A DNA stretch of 64,000 nt from Catenulispora acidiphila DSM 44928 (lineage in GTDB: Bacteria > Actinomycetota > Actinomycetes > Streptomycetales > Catenulisporaceae), in contig NC_013131.1 of assembly GCF_000024025.1 (NCBI RefSeq), positions 310,001 through 374,000 of the forward strand. The letters are read 5' to 3'. Both the position numbers and the translations under genes were made by a program. Below the pieces are notes generated by a model. It saw nothing but the letters and a program-made list of their open reading frames with translations, did not search any database and had not been told where the DNA came from. Below are positions 17,702-26,829 of this stretch, piece after piece; positions within the stretch are counted from its first letter, which is position 1; each line of letters begins with the position of its first letter.

Positions 17702-20061
17702 GCAACGGCAACTCCTCCGAGAACGTCTTCGACACCACCGATGTGTTCGTTGACACGGCGGTCTCGTTCGACACCGTCGCGAAGGCCGCTCAGACCCCGG
17801 ACGTGAAGCAGCCGTTCCGCGAACTGGGCATGACCGAGGACGAGTACCTGCGCGTCCGCGAGATCCTGGGCCGCCGTCCCAGCTCCTCGGAGCTGGCCAT
17901 GTACTCGGTCATGTGGTCCGAGCACTGCTCCTACAAGTCCTCCCGGGTGCACCTGAAGCAGTTCGGCGAGAAGGCTCCGAAGACCGCCGCGCTGCTGGTC
18001 GGTCCCGGCGAGAACGCCGGCGTCGTGGACGTCGGCGAGGGCCTGGCCGTCACCTTCAAGGTCGAGTCGCACAACCACCCCTCCTACGTCGAGCCGTATC
18101 AGGGCGCGGCGACCGGGGTCGGCGGCATCGTCCGCGACATCCTGACCATGGGCGCCCGCCCGATCGCGGTCATGGACCCGCTGCGCTTCGGCCCGGCCGA
18201 CGCCCCGGACACCGCGCGGGTGCTGCCCGGCGTGGTGGCCGGCGTCGGCGGCTACGGCAACTGCCTCGGCGTGCCGAACATCGGCGGGGAGATCGTCTTC
18301 GACCCCTGCTACCTGGGCAACCCGCTGGTCAACGCGCTGTGCGTGGGGGTCATGCGGGCCGACGAGATCAAGCTGGCCAAGGCGCCGGGCCCGGGCAACC
18401 AGGTGATCCTGTTCGGCGCCCGGACCGGCGGCGACGGCATCGGCGGCGCCTCGGTGCTGGCCAGCGCCACCTTCGACGAGGACGGCCCGGCCAAGCGGCC
18501 CTCCGTCCAGGTCGGCGACCCGTTCATGGAGAAGGTGCTCATCGAGTGCTGCCTGGAGATCTTCGCGGCCGACCTGGTCGTGGGCATCCAGGACCTGGGC
18601 GCCGCCGGGCTCACCTGCTCCACCACCGAGCTGGCCGCGGCGGGCACCGGCGGCATGGACGTGCGGCTGGACCTGGCGCCGCTGCGCGACTCGACGCTGA
18701 CCCCTGAGGAAGTCCTCATGTCGGAGTCGCAGGAGCGGATGATGGCCGTGGTCGAGCCGGCCAAGGTCGAGGCGTTCCTGGCGGTCTGCGACAAGTGGGA
18801 CGTCACCGCCACCGCCCTCGGCGAGGTCACCGACACCGGCCGGCTGCGCATGTGGTGGCACGGCGAGATCATCGTGGACGTCCCGCCGCGGACCCTGGCG
18901 CACGAGGGCCCGGTGTACAACCGGCCGTTCGCGCGGCCGGAGTGGCAGGACGCGCTGCAGGCCGACGCGCCGACCGCCGAGCGGCTCAAGCGCCCGGGCA
19001 ACGCCGAGGAACTGCGCGAGACGCTGCTCCGGCTGGTCGGCTCGCCGAACCTGGCCGACAAGACCTGGGCCGTGGAGCAGTACGACCACCGCGTGCAGGG
19101 CAACACCGTCCTCGGGCACGGCGAGGACTCCGGGATGGTGCGGCTGGACGCCGCGCTGCCGGGCACCTCGCTCGGCGTGGCGCTGTCCACCGACGGCAAC
19201 GGCCGGTTCGCCAAGCTCGACCCGTATCAGGGCGCGCAGCTGGCGCTGGCCGAGGCCTACCGCAACGTGGCCGCCACCGGCGCCAAGCCGCTGGCCGTCA
19301 CCGACTGCCTGAACTTCGGCTCGCCGGAGGACCCGGACGTCATGTGGCAGTTCGCCGAGGCCTGCCGCGGTCTGGCCGACGCCTGCCTGGAGCTGGGGAC
19401 CCCGGTCACCGGCGGCAACGTGTCGTTCTACAACCAGACCGGAGAGCTGAACATCCACCCGACCCCGGTGGTCGGCGTGCTCGGCGTGATCGATGACGTC
19501 GACCGCCGCACCCGCAGCGCCTTCGAGCGCGAGGGCGAGATCCTGCTGCTGCTCGGCGACACCCGCGACGAGTTCGGCGGCTCGGAGTGGGCGCACGAGG
19601 TCCACGGCCACCTCGGCGGCCTGCCGCCGCGCCTGGACCTGCAGCGCGAGAAGGTGCTCGGCGAGGTGCTGATCGCCGGCTCGCGCGACGGCATGCTCTC
19701 GGCGGCGCACGACCTGTCCGACGGCGGCCTGGCGCAGGCGGTCGTCGAGGGCTGCCTGCGCGGCGGCCACGGCGCCCGCCTGGTCCTGCCGGAGACGGAC
19801 GCGGACGGTGCAGCGCTGGACCCCTTCGTCGCGCTGTTCGCCGAGTCGGCGGGCCGCGCGCTGGTCGCGGTTCCGCGCAGCGAGGAGCTGCGGTTCACCG
19901 ACATGTGCGTGGCGCGCGGGCTGCCCGTGGCGCGCGTGGGCGTCGTGGACGGCGACGTTCTGGAGGTACAGGGGCAGTTCACGGTGCCGATGGCCGAGCT
20001 GCGGACGGCGCATGAGGCGCCGTTCCGGAAGCTGTTCGGGCACTCGGTGGTGGACGCCTAG
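17698..20061 (+). CDS. purL: FGAM synthase PurL subunit (small form)
   Basis: 787 residues from the ATG overlapping the purQ stop. This start removes a long out-of-family N-terminus that the open frame would otherwise allow. PurL converts FGAR to FGAM with ATP and ammonia. Conserved blocks are [42 protein letters not shown], the second-half ATP motif and [12 protein letters not shown]. It has two AIR-synthase-like halves, as usual for the small PurL that needs separate PurS and PurQ. A convergent gene ends 9 bases downstream. Confidence 0.97.
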   Translation: MSNGNSSENVFDTTDVFVDTAVSFDTVAKAAQTPDVKQPFRELGMTEDEYLRVREILGRRPSSSELAMYSVMWSEHCSYKSSRVHLKQFGEKAPKTAALLVGPGENAGVVDVGEGLAVTFKVESHNHPSYVEPYQGAATGVGGIVRDILTMGARPIAVMDPLRFGPADAPDTARVLPGVVAGVGGYGNCLGVPNIGGEIVFDPCYLGNPLVNALCVGVMRADEIKLAKAPGPGNQVILFGARTGGDGIGGASVLASATFDEDGPAKRPSVQVGDPFMEKVLIECCLEIFAADLVVGIQDLGAAGLTCSTTELAAAGTGGMDVRLDLAPLRDSTLTPEEVLMSESQERMMAVVEPAKVEAFLAVCDKWDVTATALGEVTDTGRLRMWWHGEIIVDVPPRTLAHEGPVYNRPFARPEWQDALQADAPTAERLKRPGNAEELRETLLRLVGSPNLADKTWAVEQYDHRVQGNTVLGHGEDSGMVRLDAALPGTSLGVALSTDGNGRFAKLDPYQGAQLALAEAYRNVAATGAKPLAVTDCLNFGSPEDPDVMWQFAEACRGLADACLELGTPVTGGNVSFYNQTGELNIHPTPVVGVLGVIDDVDRRTRSAFEREGEILLLLGDTRDEFGGSEWAHEVHGHLGGLPPRLDLQREKVLGEVLIAGSRDGMLSAAHDLSDGGLAQAVVEGCLRGGHGARLVLPETDADGAALDPFVALFAESAGRALVAVPRSEELRFTDMCVARGLPVARVGVVDGDVLEVQGQFTVPMAELRTAHEAPFRKLFGHSVVDA

Positions 20062-20070
20062 CAAACAGGT

Positions 20071-20865
20071 CTAAAGGTCGTCGTCCTCGTCTGCTCCGGC
20101 GGCCTCGCGGACGTCCTTGAGCGGGTCGCTGCGGAGCTTCTCCAGAAGCTCCGCGGCGGCTTTTTTGTTGAAGCCGCACAGCGCGTAGGCGAGTGCTTCG
20201 CGGACGTCGGGATCCGGGTGGTCGGCCAGGTGCGCGACTCGGAAGATGTCGCCTTGGCCGCGGCTGCGGAGTTGGTCGAGGAGTGTGACGATCTCCGCGC
20301 TGTCCCGTGTGGTGGCCAGCTTCTCCAGCACTTCTTGGCGGGGCGGGAGGTGGCTTGTGTCGTAGTACGAAGACTTGTCGCGGATGCGGGAGATCCGATA
20401 CTCGCCTCGGTCCAGGCAGGCAGGGCACGCGCAGGGCCGGTGCCCGTGAGCGTTCGGCCGATAGCGCCAGCCGATGGGGCGCTCTAAAGACTTGATACGC
20501 CGGATCTCCTTGGCGGTGACACCGCGGGGGAGGAACACTTCGTATCCGCGCATCTCCTCAGGGGACAGCGACAGGAAGCGCGCTACTGCCTGCGCCGCAG
20601 TCACCGGCTTGGGCGCGTCGCCGTAGTAGCCAACGGTTACCGCGGTGTCGTCCGGTATCCGGAAGTGCACGGCTGCCAACCGCGGTGACTTCCAGCGCTT
20701 GATCTCGCGGGACCACTGGTAGGTCAACGTGTAGTCCGCTAGGAGCGGAGTGCAGTAGAGACCGGGGCGCGGGTCGTCACTACGCGAGCGGCTGATCGGC
20801 GACAGGCCGGAGCGGCGGACGCGCGCGGAGTTCTTCTCCGGAGTCAGATGTACGAACCAGGCCAT
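20071..20865 (-). CDS. HEAT-repeat protein with ART-like N-terminus, 264 aa
   Basis: I do not know the family name. The start MAWFVHLTPEKNSARVRRSGLSP resembles the opening of ADP-ribosyltransferase-like folds (HLT...N...I...GL), followed by strand segments GLYCTPLL, LAAVHFRIPDDTAVTVGYYGD and VFLPRGVTAKEI; the similarity is weak. A Cys cluster PCACPACLDRGEY could bind zinc. The C-terminal ~80 residues are HEAT-like helices (VAHLADHPDPDVREALAYALCGF), ending in an acidic tail. A TAGCGT hexamer lies 9 nt before the ATG. It is convergent with purL. Confidence 0.65.
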   Translation of the reverse strand: MAWFVHLTPEKNSARVRRSGLSPISRSRSDDPRPGLYCTPLLADYTLTYQWSREIKRWKSPRLAAVHFRIPDDTAVTVGYYGDAPKPVTAAQAVARFLSLSPEEMRGYEVFLPRGVTAKEIRRIKSLERPIGWRYRPNAHGHRPCACPACLDRGEYRISRIRDKSSYYDTSHLPPRQEVLEKLATTRDSAEIVTLLDQLRSRGQGDIFRVAHLADHPDPDVREALAYALCGFNKKAAAELLEKLRSDPLKDVREAAGADEDDDL

Positions 20866-20895
20866 AGAGCGTCCACGCTAGGGGCGCGGCGCCTG

Positions 20896-21846
20896 TCAGT
20901 CACCTGCATTGTTGTAGCGGTAGGGCTCGTATACGCCGAAGCCGCTGTAGTACGGATACGGGATCACATGGTGCAGCGTCCCTTGGGGACACAGTTCGTA
21001 GCCCACATAGGAGTTGTGCGCGTAGTCCGCCCACCGGTCGAAGAGGATGACGTGTCCGGTGGCGACGTCCGTGTTCAACAGGACGTCCCCGGGACGCAGA
21101 TCCTCTTTGGCGATCCGGTGCGAGATCTGCGGCATGGTCGAGGTGACCATGGAGTCGCGCAGCCCCCAGCACATGGAGACGTAGCCCGAGCAGTCCGTGC
21201 GGTAGCCCTCGTGCCAAATGCCCTGGTTGTAGGGGACGTGCTGCGAGACCCAGCGGTCGGCGTGCGCGATCATCTGGCGGCGCATACGGCTGAGGGTGCC
21301 GAGGGCGGTCTCGGAGAGGTCTTGGGCGACCGCCGGATGCCAGAGACCGGAGCCGTCCGGCACGGGTACGGAGGCGGGCGCGGAGGCGGGTCCGTCTAGC
21401 GTTCCCGCGTAGGACCCCGCAGTGTCCGAACCGGGAGCGCTGCCGGGAGTGTTCTGATGTCCCGTGACGACCCCGGCGCCGAACACCGGGATGGTCGAGA
21501 CTTCCGGCGCGTGTCCGGGAGGCGGCTGCTCATGAGCGTGAAGAGGCGGCACTGATGCGTGGACCGTCGCGTCGGCGTGCTCGTAGGTCGCCTGGGTGCG
21601 GCGGATGCGCGCGGCGTCGTCGACCAGTTCCCGGACCAGCCGATCGGTCGCGGATTCGAGCGCCGCGAGCCCTGAGGACTCGGCTGCCAGCTGCGGATCC
21701 GCCGTCGCCGCCTCGACGATCTGCCGCAGCGTTTTGCTGACCTCGGCCAGCTCGTGGGCGAACCCGTCCCAGGCGGAGGCCATCCACTCGAACTCCGGGC
21801 CCAGCGCGTAGAAGCTGGCTCCAGTCGCCGTCGTCTCGGTGTTCAT
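20896..21846 (-). CDS. NlpC/P60-like cysteine peptidase with WXG-like helical N-terminus
   Basis: 316 residues from the ATG that overlaps the stop of the WXG gene (ATGA). Residues ~1-90 are helical and include FEWMASAWDGFAHELAEVSK, a WxG-type helix hairpin. A Pro/Ser/Gly/Thr linker (~95-165) follows. The C-terminal domain carries YRTDCSGYVSMCWGL (nucleophile Cys ~219), LRPGDVLLN and GHVILFDRW (His ~265), the catalytic layout of NlpC/P60 enzymes that cut peptidoglycan stem peptides. No signal peptide is visible; export, if any, might use an ESX-like route. The target may be the cell's own wall or another cell. Confidence 0.82.
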   Translation of the reverse strand: MNTETTATGASFYALGPEFEWMASAWDGFAHELAEVSKTLRQIVEAATADPQLAAESSGLAALESATDRLVRELVDDAARIRRTQATYEHADATVHASVPPLHAHEQPPPGHAPEVSTIPVFGAGVVTGHQNTPGSAPGSDTAGSYAGTLDGPASAPASVPVPDGSGLWHPAVAQDLSETALGTLSRMRRQMIAHADRWVSQHVPYNQGIWHEGYRTDCSGYVSMCWGLRDSMVTSTMPQISHRIAKEDLRPGDVLLNTDVATGHVILFDRWADYAHNSYVGYELCPQGTLHHVIPYPYYSGFGVYEPYRYNNAGD

Positions 21847-22277
21847 CGCGCCGGTCCGGACTCGCTGCTCGGTCGGGCACCGCCCACACCGCCGCCGGCC
21901 ACGCCAGGGATCTTGGTGCCTGCCATACCGCTGATCGCGCCGACAACTGCCGCGTGACCGCTCTTCTCGTCCGCCGGAGCCTGGCCCGCGTGCGTCGCCG
22001 CCGGCCGCGCTGTCTCCGCGGCGTGCACCCGCTCCGCCGAGGCGCGCAGCGCCACCGCCAGCTGCAGGCACTCTCGCGACCGTTCCGCCGCGCGCGCCCG
22101 GAATCGCTCGGCTGCCCGGCCGGACCACGTCACCTGCGAGGTCGCACGCACGATCGCGGCGGACAACTGGTCCATCCGGCGCGCCTGGGCGTCGATCGCA
22201 CCGGCCATCGCGGCGCGCTCGGGGGTCCGGCCGGCGTCGTCGGTGGGGGCTGAGGCGGGGGTCTGGGCGGTGATCAC
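21843..22277 (-). CDS. Small WXG100-like helical protein
   Basis: 144 residues, started at GTG 22277. The middle is predicted helix-turn-helix with the WXG signature in SQVTWSGRAAERFRARAAERSRECLQLAVALRAS, followed by a Gly/Pro/Ala-rich tail. WXG100 proteins form helical hairpins exported by ESX (type VII) systems. The stop overlaps the NlpC/P60 start, so the two are coupled and may form a complex through their WxG hairpins. No ESX ATPase (EccC) or membrane genes are in the window. Assignment rests on one motif and predicted helicity. Confidence 0.65.
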   Translation of the reverse strand: MITAQTPASAPTDDAGRTPERAAMAGAIDAQARRMDQLSAAIVRATSQVTWSGRAAERFRARAAERSRECLQLAVALRASAERVHAAETARPAATHAGQAPADEKSGHAAVVGAISGMAGTKIPGVAGGGVGGARPSSESGPAR

Positions 22278-22466
22278 GGTGACAGCACGCTAGTCGCGAA
22301 TCAGACAGATCACCGCACCTCGCCGGGCCGATTCACCGTAATGGATGAGTGCGCGCGAGGGTCGGCGGGCGGTGCGAAAGTCGGACGTCACAACAACTCC
22401 TCCGCATGCCAAAGCACCTGAATTGGCCCTCCCAAGCCGTCTGAACGCTCCGCTATATTCCGCGAC

Positions 22467-23234
22467 ATGCCGAAGACCCGCCGCCCCGCCTCCGCCAAGG
22501 TCCGCCAAGCCGTCGTGAACCAGTGGCAGGCCCATGTCGGCTACGCCGCCGCCCTGACCGCCGAGCAGCTCGCGGCGCCGTCGAAGCTCGCCGGCTGGGA
22601 CGTGAAGACGCTGGTCGGGCACGTCGCCTTCACGGTGCGCACGGTCGTGACCCGGGCCGCCGAGCCGGTCGCCGGGGACCAGGCCGAGGTCTACGACTGG
22701 CTGACCGCGACCCCGACCGCCAGCGCCGCGGTCGACGCCGGGACCCGCGAGCTGGTGGAGGACGGCGTGGTCCTGGCCGACGAGGTGACCGAGGCCGAGA
22801 AGCTCATGGAGCGCTACGGCGACGAGGACCTGATCGCCATGCGCTTCGGGCCCATGCGCTTCGACGACTTCCTGGTCTCGCGCATCGTGGAGGCCACGGT
22901 GCACGCCGACGACCTGGAGCGGTCCACCGGGATCGAGTTCCCGCACGACCGGGAGGCGCTGGCGATCACCGTCCGGCAGCTGGCCGACGCCATGGCGGCC
23001 AAGGTCCCGGGCAACTCGGTGGAGCTGCGGGTCCCGCCGTTCGCCGCCGTGCAGTGCGTCCCGGGTCCGCGCCACACGCGGGGCACGCCGCCGAACGTGG
23101 TCGAGATGACGCCGCGGACCTGGATCCGGCTCGCCGCGGGCCGGATGACCTGGGACGAGGCGATGGACCAGGCGCTGGTGTCGGCGTCGGGGCAGCGGGC
23201 GGACCTGAAGGAGTTCCTGCCGCTCATGGGGTGA
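22467..23234 (+). CDS. Mycothiol-dependent maleylpyruvate isomerase/sterol-carrier family protein
   Basis: 255 residues. The N-terminal ~150 residues show the DinB-like four-helix fold of mycothiol-dependent enzymes: LAGWDVKTLVGHVAFTVRTVV with one metal His, and VSRIVEATVHADDLERSTG with a second. The C-terminal part (RVPPFAAVQCVPGPRHTRGTPPNVVEM then TWIRLAAGRMTWDEAM) resembles an SCP2-like module. A homologous sterol carrier family gene lies near purF in Streptomyces, so the neighbourhood is conserved. TATATT (22454-22459) ends 7 nt before the ATG, so it is probably leaderless. The substrate is unknown. Confidence 0.82.
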   Translation: MPKTRRPASAKVRQAVVNQWQAHVGYAAALTAEQLAAPSKLAGWDVKTLVGHVAFTVRTVVTRAAEPVAGDQAEVYDWLTATPTASAAVDAGTRELVEDGVVLADEVTEAEKLMERYGDEDLIAMRFGPMRFDDFLVSRIVEATVHADDLERSTGIEFPHDREALAITVRQLADAMAAKVPGNSVELRVPPFAAVQCVPGPRHTRGTPPNVVEMTPRTWIRLAAGRMTWDEAMDQALVSASGQRADLKEFLPLMG

Positions 23235-23380
23235 CCAGGGGATGGCGGTCGGGACGGCCGTCGCAATGGCCGTCGAGGCGACCCTGGAGACGGCCATGGG
23301 GCGTCGCTCACAGGCATGTGATCGTCACAAGTGCAGATAGGCGGCTGTATCAGCCGGGAGGATCATCACAGTCCGTGGCT

Positions 23381-23386
23381 TAGACT
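23381..23386 (+). promoter_or_regulatory. -10 element of purF
   Basis: TAGACT ends 6 nt before the GTG at 23393, placing the transcription start at the start codon. No PurR-like operator is obvious around it. Confidence 0.45.
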
Positions 23387-23392
23387 CGAGGG

Positions 23393-24910
23393 GTGATCCA
23401 CCCTTCCGGCTTCCGCCCCGGCGATGGCAGACTCACCCACGAACTCGACCCCCAGGACACCGGCCCGCAGGACGCCTGCGGAGTCTTCGGCGTCTGGGCT
23501 CCCGGCGAAGAAGTCGCGAAGCTCGCGTACTTCGGCCTGTACGCGCTGCAGCACCGCGGCCAGGAATCCGCCGGCATCGCCGTGTCCAACGGCAAGCAGA
23601 TCCTGGTCTACAAGGACATGGGCCTGGTCTCCCAGGTCTTCGACGAGGCCACCCTGCAGTCCCTGCAGGGCTACCTGGCGATCGGCCACGCGCGCTACTC
23701 CACCACCGGCTCCTCGGTGTGGGAGAACGCGCAGCCGACCTTCCGGGCCACCGCGCACGGCGCCGTGGCCCTCGGCCACAACGGCAACCTGACCAACACC
23801 GGCGAGCTGGCCCGGCTGGCCGCCGAGCGGCGGACCACGTCCGGCGCCGGCGACAAGCACGCCATGACCTCGGACACCGGGCTGATGACCGAGCTGCTGG
23901 CGTCCTACTCCGACCGCTCCCTGGAGGACGCGGCCGCCGAGGTGCTGCCGCAGCTGCGCGGCGCCTTCTCCCTGGTGTTCATGGACGAGACCACGCTCTA
24001 CGCGGCGCGCGACCCGCAGGGTGTGCGGCCGCTGATGCTCGGCCGCCTGGACCGCGGCTGGGTGGTGGCCTCCGAGCAGGCGGCGCTGGACACCGTCGGC
24101 GCGAGCTTCATCCGCGAGATCGAGCCCGGCGAGCTGATCGCCGTCGACGAGAACGGCCTGCGCTCCCGGCACTTCGCCGAGCCCCAGCCCAAGGGCTGTG
24201 TCTTCGAGTACGTCTACCTGGCGCGCCCCGACGCCACCATCTCCGGCCGCAACGTGCACGCCGCGCGCGTGGAGATGGGCCGCACCCTGGCCCGCGAGGC
24301 GCCGGTGGAGGCCGACCTGGTCATCGCCACGCCGGAGTCCGGCACCCCGGCCGCGATCGGCTTCGCCGAGGAGTCCGGCATCCCCTTCGGCCAGGGCTTC
24401 GTGAAGAACGCCTACGTCGGGCGCACCTTCATCCAGCCCAGCCAGACGCTGCGCCAGCTCGGCGTGCGGCTGAAGCTGAACGCGCTGCGCGAGGTCATCG
24501 AGGGCAAGCGCCTGGTCGTGGTGGACGACTCGATCGTGCGCGGCAACACCCAGCGCGCGGTGTCCAAGATGCTGCGCGAGGCCGGCGCCACCGAGGTCCA
24601 CCTGCGGATCTCCTCCCCGCCGGTGAAGTGGCCGTGTTTCTACGGCATCGACTTCGCCACCCGCGCCGAGCTGATCGCCAACGGCCTGAACACCGACGAG
24701 ATCGCCAAGTCGATCGGCGCCGACTCGCTGGCCTACATCACCCTGGACGGCATGACCGCGGCCACGCACCAGCCGGCCGACCGGCTGTGCCGCGCCTGCT
24801 TCGACGGCGTGTACCCGATCGCGCTGCCCGAGGACGAGCTGCTGGGCAAGCATCTCCTGGAGATCTCGGTCGACCCGCTGGCCCACACCGACGCCCTGTC
24901 GCGCCCGTAG
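23393..24910 (+). CDS. purF: Amidophosphoribosyltransferase
   Basis: 505 residues. It makes phosphoribosylamine from PRPP and glutamine, the committed step of purine synthesis. The nucleophile Cys29 in QDACGVFGVW follows a 28-residue propeptide that must be removed. The PRPP motif is LVVVDDSIVRGNT. Cys residues in KGCVFEYVY, KWPCFYGID and LCRACFDGVYP match the four ligands of the 4Fe-4S cluster in the Bacillus-type enzyme. Transcription appears leaderless from the GTG. purM follows after 48 bases with its own ribosome site and is probably cotranscribed. Confidence 0.97.
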   Translation: MIHPSGFRPGDGRLTHELDPQDTGPQDACGVFGVWAPGEEVAKLAYFGLYALQHRGQESAGIAVSNGKQILVYKDMGLVSQVFDEATLQSLQGYLAIGHARYSTTGSSVWENAQPTFRATAHGAVALGHNGNLTNTGELARLAAERRTTSGAGDKHAMTSDTGLMTELLASYSDRSLEDAAAEVLPQLRGAFSLVFMDETTLYAARDPQGVRPLMLGRLDRGWVVASEQAALDTVGASFIREIEPGELIAVDENGLRSRHFAEPQPKGCVFEYVYLARPDATISGRNVHAARVEMGRTLAREAPVEADLVIATPESGTPAAIGFAEESGIPFGQGFVKNAYVGRTFIQPSQTLRQLGVRLKLNALREVIEGKRLVVVDDSIVRGNTQRAVSKMLREAGATEVHLRISSPPVKWPCFYGIDFATRAELIANGLNTDEIAKSIGADSLAYITLDGMTAATHQPADRLCRACFDGVYPIALPEDELLGKHLLEISVDPLAHTDALSRP

Positions 24911-24958
24911 TCCGGACGCCGCTGCCGCCGCTGACGCCGACCTTTAAGGAAATTCATC

Positions 24959-26044
24959 ATGTCTGGAGCCACCTACGCCGCGGCCGGCGTCGACATCGAG
25001 GCCGGCGACCGCGCGGTCGAGCTGATGAAGGAGTGGGTCGCCAAGACCCGGCGCCCGGAGGTCCTCGGCGGCATCGGCGGTTTCGCGGGCCTGTTCGACG
25101 CCTCGGCGCTGAAGGCGTACGACCGGCCGCTGCTGGCCACCTCGACCGACGGCGTGGGCACCAAGGTCGCGATCGCGCAGCGGATGGACCGGCACGACAC
25201 CATCGGCCGCGACCTGGTCGGCATGGTCGTGGACGACCTGGTGGTCTGCGGCGCCGAGCCGTTGTTCATGACCGACTACATCGCCACCGGCAAGGTCGTG
25301 CCCGAGGTGATCGCCGGGATCGTCAAGGGCATCGCCGAGGGCTGTGTGCTCGCCGGCTGCGCGCTGGTCGGCGGCGAGACGGCGGAGCACCCGGGCCTGC
25401 TCAAGCCGGGTGAGTACGACGTGGCCGGCGCCGGGACCGGCGTGGTCGAGGCCGACAAGGTGCTCGGCGCCGAGCGGGTCCGCGAGGGCGACGTGCTGGT
25501 CGCGATGGCCTCCTCCGGCGCGCACTCCAACGGGTACTCGCTGCTGCGGCATGTGTTCTTCGACGTCGCGGGCTGGGAGCTGGACCGCGACGTGCCGGAG
25601 TTCGGCCGCACGCTCGGCGAGGAGCTGCTGGAGCCGACCCGGATCTACTCGCTGGACTGCCTGGCGCTGATCGAGGCCGCCGAGGTGCACGCGATCTCGC
25701 ACATCACCGGCGGCGGCGTGGCGGCGAACATCGCTCGCATCATCCCGGCGGGCCTGGAGGCGCGGCTGGACCGCGGCACCTGGACCCCGCCGGCGGTGTT
25801 CGGCACGGTCGGCGCGCTCGGCGGCGTCGCGACGCTGGAGCTGGAGAAGACGCTGAACATGGGCGTCGGGATGGTCGCGGTGCTGCCGGCCGCCTCCGTC
25901 GACCCGGCGCTGGCGCTGCTGAACGCGCGCGGGCTGCCGAGCTGGGTGTGCGGCGAGGTCGTGGCCTCCGAGGGCGCGGTGACGGTCGGCGGCGCGAAGG
26001 GCGGCGACGGCGCGGCGTCCCTGCACGGCGACTACGCCGGGTAG
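24959..26044 (+). CDS. purM: Phosphoribosylformylglycinamidine cyclo-ligase (AIR synthase)
   Basis: 361 residues, close to the family norm. It closes FGAM to AIR with ATP. Recognised blocks are TYAAAGVDIEAGDRAVELM, GGFAGLFD, ATSTDGVGTKVAIA, GRDLVGMVVDDLVVCGAEPLF and GGGVAANIARI. AAGGA lies 10 nt before the ATG. The gene ends in front of two strong hairpins that should terminate the purF-purM transcript. Confidence 0.97.
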   Translation: MSGATYAAAGVDIEAGDRAVELMKEWVAKTRRPEVLGGIGGFAGLFDASALKAYDRPLLATSTDGVGTKVAIAQRMDRHDTIGRDLVGMVVDDLVVCGAEPLFMTDYIATGKVVPEVIAGIVKGIAEGCVLAGCALVGGETAEHPGLLKPGEYDVAGAGTGVVEADKVLGAERVREGDVLVAMASSGAHSNGYSLLRHVFFDVAGWELDRDVPEFGRTLGEELLEPTRIYSLDCLALIEAAEVHAISHITGGGVAANIARIIPAGLEARLDRGTWTPPAVFGTVGALGGVATLELEKTLNMGVGMVAVLPAASVDPALALLNARGLPSWVCGEVVASEGAVTVGGAKGGDGAASLHGDYAG

Positions 26045-26170
26045 CGGTCCCGGGGGAGCCGGGGCGTCGGTGCTTCAAAGAGTCAGCAGTGCCGGCGAGT
26101 GTCGGCGAGTCGGCGGGTCCGGGATATCCGGACAGTCAGCGGTCCGAAGAATTTAGAAAAAACTCAAGGG

Positions 26171-26198
26171 GCGCCTCGGCGGCCGACGGCCGGGGCGC
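26171..26198 (+). terminator. First hairpin after purM
   Basis: GCGCCTCGGC (26171-26180) pairs with GCCGGGGCGC (26189-26198) through ten pairs including one G-U, with an 8-base loop. No T-run follows. Confidence 0.5.
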
Positions 26199-26257
26199 TT
26201 CAGGTGTCTCACGAGACCCACACGCATCACGCGCATGCCCCGCTGTGGGCGTGACGA

Positions 26258-26282
26258 AGGCCCGTCCCAGGGGGACGGGCCT
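26258..26282. terminator. Bidirectional hairpin between purM and DUF3073 gene
   Basis: AGGCCCGTCCC (26258-26268) and GGGACGGGCCT (26272-26282) form a perfect 11-bp stem with a 3-base loop. It lies between convergent genes and can end both transcripts, though a T-run is lacking. Confidence 0.75.
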
Positions 26283-26314
26283 ACTCAACCGGCGCTAGGC
26301 GGCCCGGTCCAGCC

Positions 26315-26587
26315 TCAACTGCGGCGGTGGTGACTGCGGTGTGCACCGCCGTCGTCCGCGCTGTCGTAGTCGTCATCGCCGTCATCGTCGGCGTACTTCG
26401 CGTACAACTCATCGTCGTCCGCGTCGTCGTCCTGCTGCGACGGTGCCTCGGCGGAATGCCCGTTGGACGTGTGCACACCGTCTTGCTGCAGCTCACGCTG
26501 AAGCTGCGTCAGATCGGTGCGGACGTCGCGATACTTCAGGTCTCGGGCGACCCGCGTCTGCTTGGCCTTGGCCCGGCCGCGCCCCAT
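26315..26587 (-). CDS. DUF3073 protein
   Basis: 90 residues. The N-terminus MGRGRAKAKQTRVARDLKYR is the hallmark of DUF3073, a small actinobacterial family found next to purM in Streptomyces too. A very acidic Asp-rich middle and a His/Arg C-terminus (AHRSHHRRS) follow. The basic N-terminus suggests nucleic acid binding; no function is established that I know of. It is convergent with purM. Confidence 0.92.
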   Translation of the reverse strand: MGRGRAKAKQTRVARDLKYRDVRTDLTQLQRELQQDGVHTSNGHSAEAPSQQDDDADDDELYAKYADDDGDDDYDSADDGGAHRSHHRRS

Positions 26588-26829
26588 TGGCTCGACCCCC
26601 TCAACGATCGGGGCTGGTCTGCCCCTGCTCCGGTCATACGGTCAGTCGTGAGAATTCACGGTACCTGTTTCCCCAACCGATCGGTACGAGCCATACGGCT
26701 GATCGGCAAGAACAGGCATAGCCGACCGCGTTACTCGGGTGTCACAGGCACGACCCCACGATAGCGCTTATACCCGCATCGATGCCACGCGCCACCGGGG
26801 GTATCTGACGAGGCGTCCTTTCGGGACGT

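Noticed and set aside
17404-20064. 886-codon open frame antisense to purL
   Set aside because: It mirrors purL in very GC-rich DNA; the peptide has low-complexity Arg/Ala/Gly/His composition and no domain, while purL has full family conservation.
26045-26314. tRNA or riboswitch in the purM-DUF3073 gap
   Set aside because: Only two simple terminator-like hairpins are seen; no cloverleaf or aptamer-like conserved core.
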